From an uncultured Pseudomonadota bacterium (lineage in GTDB: Bacteria > Pseudomonadota > Gammaproteobacteria > Burkholderiales > Usitatibacteraceae), in contig CALEJW010000208.1 in NCBI GenBank assembly GCA_937898635.1, positions 1-16,180 on the forward strand: a stretch of DNA of 16,180 nucleotides. The letters run 5' to 3'. This document shows, piece after piece, positions 14,182 to 16,180 of this stretch. The notes under the pieces are model-generated. The model was given only the letters and a program-made list of their open reading frames with translations. It searched no databases and was not told where the DNA came from. The position numbers were made by a program, and so were the translations under genes. Positions within the stretch are counted from its first letter, which is position 1; the number at the start of each line of letters is the position of its first letter.

Positions 14182-14571
14182 ATGGATGCACGCCGAGAAC
14201 AGGCCGACGCGATGATGGTGGCCCTGCTGAAGGCCGCGGTCCTCATGCGGCTTCCGCCGGCGACGATCGGCGCCGTGCTGCAGACCGGCCTCGAGGACCT
14301 CTACCTCATCCGCACCGGCGGCGATTTCCTCGAGCTGCACATGCAGGCCCTCGAGCGGGCCCGCCGGTTCGTCCACCTGTGGGACCAGCTCAAGTCCATC
14401 CACAAGCAGGACAGCGAAGCGGCGTGCGAATGGATGAACGCGGCCTGCCCGGGACTCGACGGGCAGCGCCCCGTGGACGCGCTGGCCGAGCGCGAAGGGC
14501 TGGACCGGGTCGCTAGCGAGGTTGGACGGCGCTACGAGGCGACGCAGGCCGATCGCCCGGCCCCGCGCTGA
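14182..14571 (+). CDS. MbcA/ParS/Xre antitoxin-like protein, no toxin partner
   Basis: 129 aa protein resembling the Xre/MbcA/ParS (DUF2384) antitoxin families. Residues about 12-48 can be read as a helix-turn-helix (AAVLMRLPPATIGAVLQTG and following), then a helical linker QALERARRFVHLWDQL (55-70). The C-terminal domain EWMNAACPGLDGQRPVDAL (83-101) with the following helix (EGLDRVASEV) matches the WLn-pn-aLgGrrPldll pattern that contacts RES toxins. No RES-domain gene is adjacent: upstream is a secreted protein and downstream a facing hydrolase. It may be a solitary regulator. The ATG at 14182 has a weak GGCGG site close by and GGAGG 17 bases upstream. Its last 59 bp overlap the 3' end of the opposing gene. 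Confidence 0.65.
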   Translation: MDARREQADAMMVALLKAAVLMRLPPATIGAVLQTGLEDLYLIRTGGDFLELHMQALERARRFVHLWDQLKSIHKQDSEAACEWMNAACPGLDGQRPVDALAEREGLDRVASEVGRRYEATQADRPAPR

Positions 14572-15613
14572 ACGCCTGCGCCACGCGGCGGACGAACTCC
14601 GCGGAGTGCGCGCCGTCGAGCCAGCGGGCGACGACCACCGCCTCGTGGTCCGGATCGATCCACACCAGGTGGCCGCCCGCGCCGAACATGAACACGCTCG
14701 CGCGCGAGGCGTCGGCGAAGAGCCGGCCGTCGCGGTTGAGCCACGTGAGCCAGCCATAGAAAGGCGCGACCGCGCAGGGTTCCTGCATGCGCCGGACCCA
14801 GTCGCGGGGAATCAACTGCCGGCCCTGGTGCGCGCCGCCATCGAGCAGCAGTTGGCCGATGCGAGCCTGGTCGCGCGCGCTTATCGTGACGCCTCCGCCC
14901 CAGTGCGTGCCGCCGGGGACCGACGGCATCCGCCGGCCGTCGATCTCGACCCAGGCGTCGTCGTAGCCCTCCCAGCGGAAATCTTCTCCTCCCCCGATCG
15001 GATGCAGCACGGTCTCGAGGAACACCTCCGGGAGCGGGCGCTTGAAGAGGTGCAGGAGGGCCAACGAGAACTGGTTGATGCGCACGTCGTTGTATTCCCA
15101 GTAGGTGCCCGGCTCGCGAAGCGGGCGCAGCTCGCCCTTTTTTCCCTCCGGCGGCTTGGGGTCGTGGGAGACGCGCCGGTAGTGCTCCACCTGCTCGGGC
15201 ATGCCGAGGCATTCGCCCTGCCACTCGCTGGTCTGCGTGAGGAGGTGCTCCCAGGTGATGGCGCGGTTGTGCGGCGAGTCGAATCCGATGCCGGGGAGCC
15301 TCTCGCTCACGCGCTCCGCGGGCTCGAGAAGCCCGCGCGAGTGCGCGACGCCGGCCAGCAGCGCGAGGTAGGTCTTGGCGACGCTGAAGGTCTGGTCGGC
15401 GCGGTCGGGTTCGCCCCAGGCCACCACCTCGTTTCCCTTCACGCGGATCACGCCGGAGACGCCGCCTCGCGGGTGCACCGGGCCGCGAAGGCGATCGAAG
15501 GGCGGCGGATCGTCGTGGTGGACGCCCCAGCGCGCGGGGTCGGCGTCGGGATCGCGCGGCCAGGGGATCTCGTGGGACAGGGCGAATGCGGCGGCATCGG
15601 AGAATGGGCTCAT
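14513..15613 (-). CDS. Serine beta-lactamase-fold hydrolase (class C/esterase-like)
   Basis: 366 aa protein of the beta-lactamase/penicillin-binding-protein-like serine hydrolases. The catalytic SxxK is SVAK (77-80) in DQTFSVAKTYLALLAG. The second motif is YND (174-176) in YWEYNDVRIN, with aspartate where the common form has asparagine. The third is around GAGGH (311-315), in place of KTG or HxG. WEHLLTQTSEWQG (121-133) is the usual helix after the nucleophile. No signal peptide is visible, so it may be cytoplasmic. An esterase, amidase or peptidase role is more likely than antibiotic resistance. The start is set at the ATG at 15613; upstream in-frame ATGs (15622, 15715) lack ribosome sites. 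A TATCAT box ending 7 bases before this ATG would give a leaderless mRNA. Overlaps the antitoxin-like gene tail to tail. Confidence 0.85.
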   Translation of the reverse strand: MSPFSDAAAFALSHEIPWPRDPDADPARWGVHHDDPPPFDRLRGPVHPRGGVSGVIRVKGNEVVAWGEPDRADQTFSVAKTYLALLAGVAHSRGLLEPAERVSERLPGIGFDSPHNRAITWEHLLTQTSEWQGECLGMPEQVEHYRRVSHDPKPPEGKKGELRPLREPGTYWEYNDVRINQFSLALLHLFKRPLPEVFLETVLHPIGGGEDFRWEGYDDAWVEIDGRRMPSVPGGTHWGGGVTISARDQARIGQLLLDGGAHQGRQLIPRDWVRRMQEPCAVAPFYGWLTWLNRDGRLFADASRASVFMFGAGGHLVWIDPDHEAVVVARWLDGAHSAEFVRRVAQAFSAGPGDRPASPRSAVQPR

Positions 15614-15620
15614 GGCGACC

Positions 15621-15626
15621 ATGATA
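15621..15626 (-). promoter_or_regulatory. Candidate -10 box, possible leaderless start
   Basis: TATCAT read on the minus strand ends 7 bases before the chosen ATG of the serine hydrolase, and no Shine-Dalgarno lies between them. If real, transcription would begin at or next to the A of the start codon. The -35 region is not recognisable. Confidence 0.3.
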
Positions 15627-15674
15627 GTCGGCCGCGGGATGGAATGACCGACTCCGCCCGCGCTTGCGAGCGGC

Positions 15675-15680
15675 GATAAT
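15675..15680 (+). promoter_or_regulatory. Candidate -10 box of the GST gene
   Basis: GATAAT matches the sigma70 -10 consensus at five of six positions. It predicts a start near 15687 and a leader of about 20 bases carrying AAGGA before the ATG at 15708. No good -35 was found. Confidence 0.4.
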
Positions 15681-15707
15681 GGTCCGGATACCCCAAGGAC
15701 ACGCACG

Positions 15708-16180
15708 ATGACCATACAACTTCACGCCTTCGACACCCCCAATGGCCGCAAGATCAGCGTCGCGCTGGAGGAAATGGGGCTCCCCTACGAAGTGCGGATC
15801 GTCGATATCCGCAAGGGCGAGCAGCACGATCCCGCGTTCCTGGCGCTGAGCCCGAACGGCAAGATTCCCGCGATCCTCGACCCGGACGGGCCCGACGGGA
15901 AGCCCGTGAGCGTCTTCGAGTCGGGCGCGATCCTCATCTACCTGGGCGAGAAGACCGGGAAGTTCTGGCCGAAGTCGCTCGCCGCGCGCATCCCGGTGCT
16001 CGAGTGGCTCATGTTCCAGCACGGCGGCTTCGGGCCGGTCCCCGGGCAGGTGCACCACTTCCTCACGGTGGAGAACGAGGCGGACCGGCGCTACGGGCTG
16101 GAGCGCTACTCCAAGGAGACGCGCAGGCTCTACGGCGTGATGGACCGGCGCCTCGCGGGGCGGGAGTTCTTCGCGGACGA
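15708..16180 (+). CDS. Nu-class glutathione S-transferase (YfcG-like), 3' end outside window
   Basis: The first 157 codons of a glutathione transferase of the Nu class, related to E. coli YfcG/YghU, which act as disulfide-bond reductases using glutathione. The thioredoxin-like N-terminal domain shows TPNGRKISVALEEMG (10-24) with the TPN active-site loop and no catalytic cysteine. SPNGKIPAI (48-56) carries the cis-proline P54, and FESGAI (70-75) the E71/S72 glutathione contacts. The helical C-terminal domain begins with EWLMFQHGGFGPVPGQVHHF (99-118), a very typical Nu-class stretch. The gene is intact up to the window edge, where it is cut in mid-codon; members are about 205-230 aa, so roughly 50-70 residues are missing. 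AAGGA lies 8 bases before the ATG. Divergent from the serine hydrolase. Confidence 0.92.
   Translation, partial: MTIQLHAFDTPNGRKISVALEEMGLPYEVRIVDIRKGEQHDPAFLALSPNGKIPAILDPDGPDGKPVSVFESGAILIYLGEKTGKFWPKSLAARIPVLEWLMFQHGGFGPVPGQVHHFLTVENEADRRYGLERYSKETRRLYGVMDRRLAGREFFAD

Noticed and set aside
14513..15613. Beta-lactam resistance gene
   Set aside because: The fold matches, but there is no signal peptide and the KTG and YxN motifs are altered; a generic serine hydrolase/esterase is better supported.
1..16180. tRNA, rRNA, CRISPR arrays, IS elements, phage attachment sites
   Set aside because: Both strands were read through all intergenic gaps; no cloverleaf, spaced repeats, terminal inverted repeats or transposase-like coding was seen.

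Overview
This is a 16.2 kb chromosomal stretch of very high GC content (about 70% by eye), with 18 genes or gene fragments and no intergenic gap over about 240 bp. Gene content, protein flavour and promoter style point to a free-living Gram-negative proteobacterium, most likely a betaproteobacterium. The pointers are SelO, DUF3297, MddA, a PIG3-type quinone reductase, Nu-class GST, -10 boxes such as TAGAAT and GATAAT, and an FNR-type site. This assignment is an inference from composition and families, not from a marker gene. No tRNA, rRNA, IS element, phage gene or CRISPR array was seen.

Layout. 24-1124 is a membrane diguanylate cyclase, convergent with a fumarylacetoacetate-hydrolase-family enzyme (1143-2309, minus). 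Divergent from that enzyme runs a plus-strand row: APC amino-acid permease, membrane-anchored MtfA-type zinc peptidase, and an isoaspartyl methyltransferase with a hydrophobic N-terminus (2418-5434). A WYL-domain regulator (5453-6400, minus) faces this row. Behind the regulator lie a dyad operator candidate and a severed lipoprotein signal sequence (6421-6548) that runs into the 3' end of the next gene.

6549-10752 is a minus-strand block. In transcription order it holds a class III adenylate cyclase-PilZ protein, an alpha/beta-hydrolase-LuxR fusion, a probable terminator, a membrane methyltransferase of the MddA family and a quinone oxidoreductase. The first two look like a signalling pair: the hydrolase domain type is one I associate with fusions to cyclase domains, and here it carries a DNA-binding domain and sits beside a separate cyclase.

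10987-16180 holds SelO (protein AMPylase), a rubrerythrin-like di-iron protein behind a good FNR/ANR-type class II promoter, a DUF3297 protein, a secreted lipocalin-like protein, a solitary MbcA/ParS/Xre antitoxin-like protein with a 12-bp-period direct repeat in front of it, a serine-beta-lactamase-fold hydrolase, and a Nu-class glutathione transferase cut by the window edge. Redox and stress themes recur (SelO, rubrerythrin-like protein, GST, quinone reductase, isoaspartyl repair). Two nucleotide second messengers, c-di-GMP and cAMP, are represented. I found no obvious defence or mobile island. The most interesting items are the cyclase/hydrolase-LuxR pair, the orphan operator plus lipoprotein fragment, and the toxin-less antitoxin homologue.
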